Of a stretch of 64,000 nucleotides of DNA, positions 12,107-23,372 are shown in pieces. Made by a program: the position numbers and the translations under genes. Position 1 is the first letter of the stretch. The number at the start of each line of letters is the position of its first letter. This stretch comes from Scilla litardierei (taxonomy: Eukaryota; Streptophyta; Magnoliopsida; Asparagales; Asparagaceae). The stretch covers positions 279,241,043 to 279,305,042 of the forward strand of contig CM061142.1 in the NCBI GenBank assembly GCA_030789695.1, in the 5' to 3' direction. The notes beneath the pieces are model-generated. The model saw only the letters and a program-made list of their open reading frames with translations, was not told the DNA's origin and made no database searches.

Positions 12107-12770
12107 GATGATTACAATATATCTAATGATAATATGAAATATATGTGATTGTAAAGAAATATTTTTAATTATAAGGCTCCCCTAAATATATGATTGATAG
12201 AATGAATAATCAATTTGCCAATGTGAATGATTGTGTAATACAATTAGCAAATGCATATATCATAATAAATGAATGTGTGTAAAAAGAGCTTTAGATAAAA
12301 ATTCCCTTGTTTATGTGTGCATATTTAATAGTGTTTATATTTAATATTCCATATGCATAAATATTTCATATTTTTCTCCCCCTTTGAAATTATCAAAAAT
12401 GGGATGAAATTCGGCTCGACTAAAGAAATATACTGGTCAACTAATCTGTGCAGAGTTGTGAAAAACAGTGAAGAATATAAACCAAACAAACTGAACTTTA
12501 TTAAAGCAACTGAAGTAGTATAAGGATAAGGCCATACATAGGAGACCGAGGATTGGCTAGGCAACATACAACTTAAAAATAACAAACAACAACCTAACAC
12601 AACTTAAGCCAAACAACCAGAGTACATACTGACTTGGCTACACAACAACAACTTAAAAACAAAAGCAATTACCAAACAACACAACAGAAATAACAACCCG
12701 TCATAACTAAGCATTAGTCGACTAACTGATAGTCCTAGTTGACTAATAGCCGAACTTTGCCTGAAATCAC
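12107..12770 (-). other. SIRE-C 3' untranslated region
   Basis: AT-rich stretch between the third ORF remnant and the purine tract. No coding frame is convincing. One TAGTCGACTA palindrome is at 12715-12724. A second short purine block (complement of TTTTTCTCCCCCTTTG, about 12370) may be a decayed extra purine tract. Confidence 0.6.
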
Positions 12771-13930
12771 TTAATACGGTGGAGGAGGATGCGGCGATGT
12801 GGAAGGGGAATATGGGGACCAGTGTTCGAGGAGACTGAGGATCTGGGCCTGACTGCTTTGGGAAGTCTCGAAGCCCTTGTTCATTGTGGAGGTGATGTTC
12901 CTTAGACGTGTTTCAAAACCGCTCAAATGTTCCTCAACTCCCGTAAATAATCTGCGTTTGTAAAGAAGCGCGATGAGGAGGAGGAGTATGATGATGAGGA
13001 TTATTGGGAGTAACACCAAAGCGCGACGACGGAGAGGAGGTTCAACGTGGCAATCTTCTTCTTCATTTCAAGGAGGAGGTGGTGGTAATGTCATGCGATT
13101 AAGGACTGAGAGATCGAATTTGATGGATGAAACACTGAAACTTCACCAACAAGAGGAATATTGAAGTGTTTGAAGATCCGGGTGATGGTGCACGGTAGGT
13201 AGATATGTGTCGAAACGGGTTTTGTAAGCACCATCATGATAGCGTAAGCCCAGTTTACCTACAAACCACCAATAATGGCATAAAGGCAAAGAGCAAGATG
13301 ATTGCTAACATAGTTTATGGATCTGGATTTGGGAAGGAGGTTGTAAATCATGATCTTAAAGATGAGACATGGAGTGGGGGGGGGCAAATCAATTGCGCTC
13401 ATCCCCACATGGAAGGTAGGGCTTAAGCGAGCAAAAACATTGGTGTTATCCATGGGGAATCCAAGGTCAGACACATTAGAGCGAGGGATACCTAAGCATT
13501 CGGCAAGAGAAGTGTAGGTAAGATGAATCTCTCACCCTTTGACAATGGATTCGAAGTAGACATTGCCATCATCATTGGTAACTTCCATATTAGCGTAGAA
13601 TTCCTTAACAATGCTGGGATAGTAAAGGACAACCTCAGCATAACTCCAAACATGGAGGAGAGGAGACATCATGAAGAAGGTTGAAGACATCATTGTTTAT
13701 GATTTCGGAATCACTAAAATATATGAATCTCTTCGGGTAAAATGGAGTATTGGCCATGAAATCAAATTTTTCGCGGGCTTTGGTGGAGTTGAAAACCAAT
13801 GGCCTATATTCAGAGGGATTTGGGCAACGGGAGGAAGAGCAGGCCATCTGAGATTGATACCTAAAGATGGAGGAACGTTTGGACCAAGTAGATATAGGTT
13901 TTTGCATGGTTGAAGTGAAGGAGAACCCAT
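12771..13930 (-). pseudogene. SIRE-C third ORF (env-like position), decayed
   Basis: Remnant of the extra protein encoded after pol in SIRE-type elements; its function is unknown. Pieces in element order: 13907-13635 (REKFDFMANTPFYPKRF then SDSEIINNDVFNLLHDV), 13474-13259 (SDLGFPMDNTNVFARL and a segment ending in LALCLYAIIGG), and 13060-12771. The last piece carries an Arg patch, then a strongly hydrophobic run of about 19 residues (LLPIILIIILLLLIALL) followed by KRR, which looks like a membrane anchor, then a coiled-coil-like FETRLRNITSTMNKGF. Frameshifts separate the pieces. It is related in position to the SIRE-A/B third ORF, but the proteins are hard to align by eye. The membrane call rests on composition alone. 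Confidence 0.65.
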
Positions 13931-14526
13931 TGATTTAAATAGAGAAAAAGGAGAGGGAATTTCAAAATTTGAAAGATAAACTGATTTGGAACCAATTAAA
14001 AAACTTTCATTAACTTCTCTAGACGTTGAAGAACCAATTGGTGCAGAAAATGGTGGAAGAATACAGTCGGAATCGCAGTTTTTCTGAAAACTGTAATTTT
14101 CTGGTCAACTAGTCAAGTCTCTTAGTCGGTTAAGCGAGACACAGAATATATTGTGATGGTGAAGACGCAAAAAATGTGGGTTTTTTAGTAATAAAACCGG
14201 TCAAAAGATTGGATGAAAGGACATGTCCTCTGTCGAATGCCTAGTGATATGTTGTACTTGGATTTGACTTGGCAAGGCCCCTTTCCAATGTGTTTTGTAT
14301 TTGACATTTTGTCTTTCCAAGAAGCTTTGAAACTTTGGAGGGAAAACAAAAAGTAGGTTTCTTTTTGTTTTTAGTGAATTTCAAAAATGAATTGATCGAT
14401 CAGATCAAATTTTTTGATATAAAAAAATAATACATATATATAGCTATAACTGAGACATAATAATATCTAACGGTTTAGTCGACCAGAGCTATCTGCTAGT
14501 CGACTAATAAAAATATAAAATAATTC
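13931..14526 (-). other. SIRE-C spacer between pol and third ORF
   Basis: No coding frame. Contains TAGTCGACCA near 14476, TAGTCGACTA at 14497-14506 and degenerate forms near 14105-14130. These are the same sites seen in the LTR, placed upstream of the third ORF as in SIRE-A/B. Confidence 0.6.
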
Positions 14527-16372
14527 TTAAAAATCCAGAAAAATTCTATATTGATAATAACATAATATATAACTATAATCTATATATTCACTAACTATAC
14601 CAAGTTCTCTTCTAGGTTTTAGAAAAGTATCTTCTTTAAGTGGCTTAGTCAGGATATCAGCAATTTGATTCTTAGTATATACATACTTAAGAAAAATATC
14701 ACCTTTTTGGACATGAACATCCAAGACATGGTGAAGTATATCTATGTGTTTAGTGCGAGCATGATATACCAGATTTTTGGATAAATTTATAGCATAGTGT
14801 TATCATACATGATTGGACATGTGTTACATTTAATGCCATAATCTAGTATAATTTGTTTCATCCATAACATCTGTGCACATGCTAAACCCGTGTCAATGTA
14901 TTCCGCTTCAGTAGTAAATAAAGAAACAGAGTTTTGTTTCTTACTAAACCATTATACTAATGCATAACCTAAAAAGTGACAAGTTCCACTTGTACTTTTA
15001 CGGTCAGATTTGTAACCAGCAAAATCTGCATCATTATATGAAATTACATCAAATGAATTTGATTTTGGATAATATAAACTGAAATCAGGTTTATGTTTGA
15101 TATACCTTATTATCCTTTTGACAACAGTCAAATGTGATAACTTAGGATCAGACTTATACCTAGCATATATACAAACAGAAAACATAATATCTGGTCCACT
15201 TGCGGTAAGATAAAGTAATGATCCAATCATATCTCGATATAATATTTGATCAACACTCTTTTCATTTGGATCCTTGTCAAGATTTGATGAAGTATCCATT
15301 GAAGTATGCTTTTCTGCAGAATTCTATAAACCAAAGCTTTTGAAGAGTTTCTTTGTATATTTACTTTGGTGTATACATATACCTTTCTTTATTTGCTTCA
15401 TTTGAAGTCCAAGTAAATAGGTCAATTCACCCATGTGACTGATCTCAAATTCATTCTGTATTTCCTCAAAATATTCTTGACAAAGAGTATCATTAGTAGA
15501 ACCAAAATTATGTCATCAATATATATTTATATAAGGATAACATCAGAATCTATATGTTTGGTAAATAAAGTAGAATCTATCTTTCCAATAGAATAACCAG
15601 ATTTTAACAGAAAGTTCTTCAATCTTTCATACCAAGCACGAGGTGCTTGTTTTAATCCATATAATGCTTTCTTTAACTAAAAAACATGATTATCCAAACT
15701 TTCTTATCGAAATCCAGGTGGTTGTTCTACATAGACTTCTTCCTTTATAATACCATTTAAAAATGCGCTTTTACATCCATTTGATATAACTTAAAATCTT
15801 TATAATATGCATATGCTAAAAGCATTCTAATAGATTCTAATCTTGCAACATGTGCATAAGTTTCATCATATTCTATACCTTCTTTCTGATTATAACCTTG
15901 TGCAACTAATCTAGCCTTATTTCTAACCACTTGGACAGATTCATCCAATTTATTCTTAAATACTCACTTAGTACCAATAATAGGATGATCTGAAGGTCTA
16001 TGTACTAATTCCCATACATCATTCCTTTTGAATTGATTCAGTTCATCCTGCATACTATAATCCATGAACTATCTTTACATGCTTCAATAACATTCTTTGG
16101 TTCAATGGATGGTATAAATTCACAATTAGTCATTTGTTCTATTTGCGATCTAGTTCTTACTCTATCAGAAATATCTCCAATAACTAGATCATGTGGATGA
16201 TTAAGAACCTCAACAAATGCTTTAGGAAGACTTGTATTTTCAGGGATAATCCCAGGAATGGAATTAGTAATAACATCATCGTCATCTAACTTAGTGTTAT
16301 CTAAAGAACTAGTGATAGGTATAGAATCTTCTTCATCTAAATGTGTGATAGGTATATAATTCTCATCAAAAC
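14527..16372 (-). pseudogene. SIRE-C pol, 3' part: RT and RNase H remnant
   Basis: Right to left: the integrase/RT linker (15949-16372, frame broken); RT start at 15948-15757 ([18 protein letters not shown] then RLESIRMLLAYAYY and QMDVKAHF); RT core decayed between 15300 and 15756; RT end and RNase H start at 15299-14952 (DMIGSLLYLTASGPDI, YNDADFAGYKSDRKSTSG); and the RNase H end at 14724-14527 (NQIADILTKPLKEDTF). Several stops and frame changes occur. It is cut at 16372 by Gypsy-D and continues at 30878. Confidence 0.88.
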
Positions 16373-17377
16373 TGTTACGACCTTAAGGCCGTCCCATGTA
16401 ATTGAGGTCAGTATACACTGAAAGCCTGAGCAAACAGCTCTCCAACTATACTGAATTAACACTAGCCTGAGCAGAAGATCACCTCTATACCGGGAAGCTT
16501 TCCTCGCCGTACGATAAGCCCGCCGTCCGGGCTAACTGAAGAAGCTCGCCCCGTAGAACAACATACTCGACATGACACGAAGAAGCTCGCCCACTTACCA
16601 ACAGGGAGCACGGTCAGATGGTCCAGAGACGTCGAGCTTGTTCACCGAGCTTGACTCTTCCCCAAGGTGGCCCGACATAAATATCTCTGATATGGTGACG
16701 TAGGCTCACCTCCCCTCCGTTAATGCTAGAGGTTAAGGGCGAGAACTGATGGCCGCTCCTCACATCTCATTAATGCACCTGACACCGTCTGACACCATAA
16801 ATGTGGAAAATATCACTGACACAGCTCGCTAACCTATCACCTCACCACTCGAGTGCCAGCTGGGTTGATTCGACAGCTGACAGGATGTCGAGCAACCGGC
16901 TCTTAGCACAATAAATCCCCTCCTCATGCCTCTATAGAGGGGGTTGGTCAGTTAAAACCTCTAACTCATACCCATAATAAAGGTCGGATATCTTTCATAT
17001 ATCTGCGCCTTCCTGATAAGCTCACCATGCTTTGCCGATCTGTCTTAAGATCACCAAGCCTGCCCGACGCATACATTTCACGTCACTTGCTGACTTAAGA
17101 ATCGGAGGGGCTACGGGCTGACAGCCAGCCCCGCCTTTTTGTCGAGTTGTTCTCCTTGTAGGTAGCTCACCCCTGCTACCGGTGGTTGAAGCGACCTAAG
17201 GTGACCAAGTCCAATCGAAGGGTGACCTACTTCGGTTGACGGGCAAACTTGAGATTCCCATCTACAAATCATACTTAAATCGTGAATAGCCTCATCTGCA
17301 CCCTAAACTTGTAATCATTGTACCTGTGATTTCCCGTAACAAACAAATCTCATTGTGTGCGGATCTGACCTGTGACA
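16373..17377 (+). repeat. 5' LTR of Gypsy-D
   Basis: About 1005 bp, paired with 29869-30877. The first bases differ: here TGTTACGACCTTAAGG, there TGTTGGGGTCAATTGATATG, so this copy lacks about 13 bp near its start. It ends TGACCTGTGACA. Confidence 0.9.
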
Positions 17378-17378
17378 G

Positions 17379-17396
17379 TTGGCACCGTCTATGGGA
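17379..17396 (+). other. Primer binding site of Gypsy-D
   Basis: TTGGCACCGTCTATGGGA follows the LTR after one base. The TTGGCGCCGTCTGTGGGA type of primer site is common in plant gypsy elements of the Tat group; here CGC has become CAC. Confidence 0.75.
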
Positions 17397-19260
17397 ACAA
17401 GGGTTACACCCATGTCAGGCTTCACACGTCCTCACCGCAATTCTCGCAATGACAAGTCGCCCGACGTCACACCCCCTCTGCCTTTGAGGAGGCCGGGTCG
17501 ACTTGAGGTCATCATCAATGACACTCTGAGGTCATCCTTGGCCGAAGAGCCCTGCCCCCCCCGAAGGATTCCCCTGGCGAATCAACCCTTTGAGGGGTCG
17601 ACCGCAGTCATTTAGGACGCGGCCCTTGGCATCTACAAGAGCTTTCAGAGCTTTACCAAGATGACGGAGGAGTGGACCGTTGCATGGAAAGTAATATCTC
17701 CTCAGGCAGAAGGCCCCTCTGAGATCTGCAATGTGAGGAGAGACCTCCCCCAATTTGATGAGGAAGTAGCAGCACAGCAGAGGTGGTTCTAAGAAGCAGA
17801 GGTGGATGCTCTGCAAAAGGGAGATCAATATGTAGGAGGAGGCCGCTCATCAGAGACGACTAGAGGAGGAAGCTTCCATTCGACGGCTTCACATCCTCGA
17901 TGCTGAAAGGGAGAGGCTTCAAGAGGGGAGCCGAGGAGTCTCCCTGGCATTGGCCTCGATGGTGCAGAGGAACGCCATGCTGTATCTTCCTGTGGAAAGC
18001 TATCAGCACCAGAGATCGCCTAACCCGAGACGACAGGGGCGTGCCTATTGTGACAGAGTCCTGGCCAGATCACCACTCTCCTAGGCATGGTGACTGGTGG
18101 CCGAGGAGCCGAGACCGTCGTCCAACCCCTCATGAGAGATGGATGAATTACTATTAGCACCGAGGTGGCTCATCCGACGGTTTCGACCAGCGGCGGGAGC
18201 ATCGGAACATTCGAAACATTCCTCGAAGCTCCCCAACACCTCCCCCCACCATCGAGGAGGCCAACCCACTAATCTAAAGGGTGATCTCAACCTCGGTGCC
18301 ACATATGTTCAAACTACCTCAGTTTGAACTCTGTGATGATTCGAGCGATTCCCTGGAGCATGTGCAGCGATATCGAGGCGGGATGGAGATCCACGGAGCG
18401 GATGATGCCTCCTATACCGAGATTTCCAAATGACCTTGAAGAAATCAACAGTGGAGTGGTACAATGGTCAGCCTAACAGCTCTATTGACTCATTTGGCGA
18501 CCTTTCCCGGACTTTATGCCAACAGTTCTTGGCAGGGCGAAGAAGGAAGAGGGCGTCGGACAATCTGTTCATGGTGGCTCAGATGGAGGGTGAGACCATT
18601 CGCAGATTTCTAAAGCACTTCAATGAGGAGAGACTCAACGTGACGAGCTGTGGGGATGAGCTTGTCATGGAGACCTTGAAAAAAGGGCTAGCAAATAGGA
18701 GTCTACATATGTCCTTGCTCTATGATCCGCCAACCAACCTCTACACTACTTTGCTAGAGCAGAGAATTTCATGCTAAGAGAGGAGGCCTTGGGGGCGAAG
18801 AAGGAGGCTGCACCAGCCAAAGCCCATGTGTTGAGGCGAGGCCCAACCAACGGCCGTGGTAGGAGGAATGCCCCCAAGGGCGTAACCAAGACTGCCTCCG
18901 AGGGCACGACCAAGGTGGCCCTCGTGTGTAGGATCGCCCCGGACCGCTGAGGGTATTCCTTGCCCCCAGGAACCCCGCTCCGAGAAGCAGGCCCAAAAGG
19001 TCGCAGGAGGTCAACAACACAAGACTCAACACATCCCTGGCGGAGGTGATGGCAGCGGCCTTGGCGGGTGGATTTCTCAGGGACACGCCCCCAGAGATGC
19101 GAACAAGGCCCACAGACAGGAACATGCAAAGGTATTGTCGGTATCACCGCGACCATGGCCATGATACTGACGACTGCTTCATCTTGAATTGGGACATAGA
19201 GCATCTCATATAGGACGGCCACCTTCAGAGGTTCGTCGAATAATAAGGACATATGCACGA
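17397..19260 (+). pseudogene. Gypsy-D gag remnant
   Basis: Decayed gypsy Gag. The core matrix/capsid-like domain is open at 18430-18777 (KKSTVEWYNGQP, GDLSRTLCQQFLAGRRRKR, EGETIRRFLKHFNEERL), which matches the Retrotrans_gag family. Just before it the + frame reads FKLPQFELCDDS near 18310. At about 19133-19250 follows a finger-like RYCRYHRDHGHDTDDCF, then DGHLQRFV, which in Tat elements marks the Gag end before protease. Frameshifts lie near 17615, 17900 and 18300. No protease follows. Minus-strand frames across 18746-19348 are shadows. Confidence 0.8.
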
Positions 19261-19740
19261 AGGGCAAACTCATGTAGATCCTCTCCGGCTGACACATGCC
19301 CAAAACACCGAGTAAGCCACACATCCTATCATAAGGCCGATCATGCACATAGATTGAGATATAGGCTACCTGGCATCCTCTGATCCTACCGCCTTAAAGT
19401 ATTATCAATAAAAATTTTGTTCTTACGTTTGTACAAATGACATATTGTTTGAATGACATTTTTCAGATCCCCTCCGAGATAAAAAGCAACTCCATAAAGA
19501 TCGTCTTGATCATCCGGATCGGACCACCTTACCACAAGGGCTTTTCCGAGTAGGCCAACTATGCGCCCTAGAGCTCGTGCTCCCACGGGAAGACCTAGCA
19601 GATAAAATCATAGGTTTTATTCTATCTTCGACCTATGTTGCTACGTTTCGACTTACACACTCTTCGAGTTTTCTCTTCTGTGAGAGAAATCCTAGGTCAA
19701 GATCGGCCTGATCCTTGGAGGCGAGCTGACTCGCCACAAA
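19261..19740 (+). other. Gypsy-D non-coding stretch
   Basis: Between gag and the repeat array. No domain is recognisable in any frame; this is where pol would be expected. Confidence 0.6.
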
Positions 19741-20690
19741 CCAAAATTCCAGGGCAGGTCGTGGTGTAGCTACCCATAGCATGCCAGACCGCTAACCAAC
19801 TAGACATGGGCTATGTAGGTGGGGCTTCGGCCCGAAACTCGCCCTCAGGAAGACCTTCGGGGTAGGTCGCGGTGTAGCTACCTATAACGTGCCGAATTTT
19901 GCTAACTAAACCAGACTGGGGCTATGTCAGAAGGGCTCTGGCCCGAAACTCTCCCTCAGGAAGACCTCCGGGGAAGGTCATGGTGCAGATACCCATAGTG
20001 TGCCAGACTTCGCTAACCAAATCGGACAGGGGCTATGTAGGAAGGGCTCCGGTTCGAAACTCGCCCTCAGGAAGACCTCCAGGGTAAGACGTGGTGTAGC
20101 TACCCATAGCGTACCAGAATTCGCTAACCAAACCGAATAGGGGCTACGTAGGAAGGGCTCCGGCCCAAAACTCACCCTCAGGAAGACCTCCAGGGCATGT
20201 CGCGGTGCAGCTACCCATAGCGTCTTGGACTTCGCTAAACAAACTAGACAAGGGCTATGTAGGAAGGGCTCTGACCCGAAACTCGCCCTCAGGAGGACCT
20301 CCAAGGTTGGTTGTGATGCAGCAACCCATAGCGTGTCAGACTTCGCTAAACTAGACATGGGCTATGTAAGAAGGGCTCCGGTCCAAAACTCGCCCTCAGG
20401 ACGACCTCTGGGGCAGGTCACGGTGCAGCTACCCATAGCGTGTTAGACTTCGCTAACCAAACCGAACATGGGCTATGTAAGAATGGCTCCATCCCGAACC
20501 TCGCCCTCGGGAAGACCTCCGGAGCAGGTCGCGGTGCCGCTACCCACAGCATGCCGGACTTCGCTAACCAAACCAGACAGGGGCTATGTAGGAAGGGCTC
20601 CGGTCCGAAACTCGCCCTCAGGAAGAACTCCGGGGTAGGTCACGGCACAGCTACTCATAGCGCGCCGGACTTTACTAACCATACCGGGGA
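19741..20690 (+). repeat. 111 bp tandem repeat array in Gypsy-D
   Basis: About 8.5 copies. The landmark GTAGCTACCCATAGC (with variants) starts near 19766, 19874, 19985, 20096, 20207, 20318, 20424, 20535 and 20646. The steps are 108, 111, 111, 111, 111, 106, 111 and 111. Each unit also carries GGGCTATGTAGGAAGGGCTC and a CCCTCAGGAAGACCTC block. The period is 37 codons, so open frames appear on both strands; I take these as a by-product. Such arrays are common in the 3' part of Tat-type elements. Confidence 0.92.
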
Positions 20691-20854
20691 AGGAAGCGGG
20701 CTACTTCGCACCAAATAAAGATCTGGGTCAAGCCACTAGCAGCTCCCCCAAAAGACCACTAAGGCAATCTATCTCTATAAAGAACCTCGCCACGCTCAAA
20801 CTCCGGAACATGCTTACGAGCTGCACCCCCGATAGGTCATCCAGGCTTACGAAG
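20691..20854 (+). other. Gypsy-D 3' region up to the Copia-E insertion
   Basis: Unique non-coding sequence, ending in the TSD CGAAG (20850-20854). It continues at 29768. Confidence 0.7.
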
Positions 20855-22180
20855 TGTAGGATGATATATGCCCATAAGGCGATTTATCCTAAAGTATACG
20901 TCTTGTTCATACTGTATATGCTATCCATTATCATAAGTATGAAATCGTTTGTATTAATATACTTAGGTAATGTCCATAGACTTATAGTTAGGTCCTTACG
21001 TATCTAGATAAGATCTCGATTATGAGTAGTAAGCGGCCAAATAGAAACGTAAGTCTTAAATGGTTCGTGGTCATAGATGTGTCGAGAACTGGATATCGAC
21101 ACATCGGATATACCATTGTGTCTTAGTCTTACCTAGGGTAATGATGATCTCATAGTCATTCTACTTGGTGAAGTCGGAGGCGAGACATAGGTGCGCATTA
21201 GACAATGAGTTCACTGAACGACCAACTTAGAGTTGTTAAATGGTTAACTTTAACTAAACTGTCTTTAATAACTCTAGTGTGATGATAGGTAAGCGGGTCT
21301 TTAAGACCTGAAGTCATCTGTACGAACCTGAGAATGAACGGTGTAGCTTAGACCCATGATGTAGCTTCGACTCTAGGCCTGCTGAAAGATCTTAGGTTGG
21401 GTTGCACCCGAAGCTCTCGAGGCGAGTAGACGACTAAGATGGGATTCGTCACTTCCATTAAAGGGAAGTTAGTGTCACAGGCTCAGTATGATCTTTGTGT
21501 TAATCCTCGACCGGGGTACGTTGTAAGAAGTACAACGTGAATACAACAAAGACCGCCATATACTGAACAATGTTGTCTAATGAGGTTAATAGTAAACCAT
21601 ACCCTAGGCCAACAGGGACACAGTCTTGACGAAGGGACTATAGCTAACGGCATTCATCACTGACACAGCCAATGTAAACCCAACGACACTTTTGTCAAAG
21701 GGTCGATCACGTTATGATGATTCTGAAACAAGGACGACAGCTACTGCTCGTGGTGACCGTCGTCTAGGGGTTCCGAGCCCCAACCTGTAATAAGGTCAGG
21801 TTGTAGGGTCTCACACCGAGTAGCGTTCGTGTCTTAGTAATAGGAAGATTAATTAAGAGAGATTCATTTGATGACATTGAATAGTTGATATTCACAAATT
21901 TGGTTGTGAACTTAAGTCGTAAATGCAATAGGGACAATGTTACATTTGATGCAAGCAACAGATTAAAACGTGTCGTAAATTGGTTACGACAAATTTAGTT
22001 GGAACAAATACATTGGAAAGGGTTACCTAGATGACGGGATCGTCCCGGTCTAGACACAGGTTCAAGCCGCGTCCAAATCGGAGCTCAAATGAGCCCAGAA
22101 ACGCAATAACAATTCAAGGGAAAGTGGGTTAGACCCACTGGGCTTACAAGCCCATCCACAAGGGCACCATCCGCAAGGGC

Positions 22181-22408
22181 ACATGGGCGCGACCCGCTGA
22201 CTGGAGTGGACGTACGCCAGCTACACAACGGGCGCGGCCCGCTGCAGCAGCGGGCGCGGCCCGCTGTAGCAGCGGGCGCGGCCCGCTGCTTGTAGTGGGC
22301 CTGCGCCCGCTGTGTACAGCGGGCACGGCCAGCTACAGCAGCGAGCCAGCGCCCGCTGCTTGCAGCAGGCGCGCCCCGCCCTTGCTCACCTTGGGCGGGC
22401 GCGCCCAC
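22181..22408. repeat. GC-rich palindromic minisatellite in the Copia-E 5' LTR
   Basis: Repeated GGGCGCGGCCCGCTG-type units separated by CAGCAG or TGTAGCAGC, about 25-30 bp each, roughly six to seven copies. Units are close to self-complementary. The 3' LTR counterpart (28690-28802) has only about three. The surrounding LTR is AT-richer, so the base composition shifts sharply here. Confidence 0.85.
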
Positions 22409-22734
22409 AACTTAAGTTATTTTATGGTTTTTGAAACCACAAATGATGGCTACGAAAATTGATTATTTGCCTAACTTTGGGCAATTGTTTGAGGGGTCAA
22501 ACGAAGTCGACATTCGTCGCCGTCAGTTCCTACACATTCACCATTCGAAGCCCTGCGGATTGATAGATTGTTTGGTGTCTAAAGTTCAATGAGTGATGAG
22601 AATTAATTAGTTAAAATTTTCTTTTATGAAAAGCTCACTAAACTACAAATAAAGCTAAATTAGCTTAATTGAATTTTCTTCAAATTAGCAATAGTCCCAC
22701 ATTGCTCACAACGAGAAGCGGAGTGCCGGCTTCC

Positions 22735-22744
22735 TATATAAATA
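22735..22744 (+). promoter_or_regulatory. TATA box of the Copia-E 5' LTR
   Basis: TATATAAATA followed by GGGGTGCACTCCC. The 3' LTR has CTATATAAAC at 29128-29137. Its position, about 615 bp before the LTR end, suggests a long R-U5. Confidence 0.7.
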
Positions 22745-23359
22745 GGGGTGCACTCCCTTCGTTGAAAGATGCACCAAGTCCTCGATTGAGTAGCTCCAAA
22801 ATTTTAGAGCAAGCTCGATCGGCGACCAAACTATTCTCTTTCTCTCTCCCTCTCTTCTTCATATTCTCCGAAGTAGTCCTAGCAAGACTACGAAGGGGGT
22901 TTGGATTCGGATCCAGACGTCTAAGACGCGGGGCTATTCAAGTGAAACTTTCTACCACGTGTGATCGGCTCGGAGGCAAAAGTCTGCTCGGGTGGATCGG
23001 TTCGAGGGTGCGAGGCGGCTCAGGCGGACTGAGTCAAGACGGCTCGGCTACAAGGAGCATCAGAAGACGGTGCGGTACATCTTGCCTGCTCCATGGCCTA
23101 GATTCTGGGTATGTGTTTAAGCAATTTTAGTGTAGATTTAATTTTGTCGCTGTAGAATAGATCCCTCTTGGGGTGGTTAGATCCACCCCAAGTTGGCATA
23201 GATCGGGCTTGGTTCTGGCTCCCTCAGAGCCTAGCTAAATTGTTTAGCAAGCCTAAAAGTTTTGTTTTTGTTTTTCCGCTACGATTTTATGCCCCTATGG
23301 TCCGGCCGACTTAGGACGGACACAGATCCGAGCTTTGAGGGTCCGCCAAAACCCAACAG

Positions 23360-23372
23360 TGGTATCAGAGCC
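23360..23372 (+). other. Primer binding site of Copia-E
   Basis: TGGTATCAGAGCC one base after the LTR; complements plant initiator Met tRNA. Confidence 0.9.

Larger units (their letters stand above)
20855..23358 (+). repeat. 5' LTR of Copia-E
   Basis: 2504 bp, starting TGTAGGATGATATATGCC and ending AAAACCCAACA, paired with 27377-29762. The 118 bp excess over the other LTR comes mostly from an expanded GC-rich minisatellite at 22181-22408. Confidence 0.95.

Noticed and set aside
18746..19348. 200-codon minus-strand frame in Gypsy-D
   Set aside because: It overlaps recognisable + strand gag and finger sequence, is arginine/serine/leucine-rich as expected of a GC-rich shadow frame, and shows no domain.
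19978..20718. Open frames on both strands across the 111 bp repeats as a repeat protein gene
   Set aside because: The period is a multiple of three, so frames stay open on both strands by chance. No start, domain or conservation favours one of them.
22085..22408. Ala/Arg-rich minus-strand frame in the Copia-E LTR
   Set aside because: Produced by the GC-rich minisatellite in an LTR; shortened in the other LTR.
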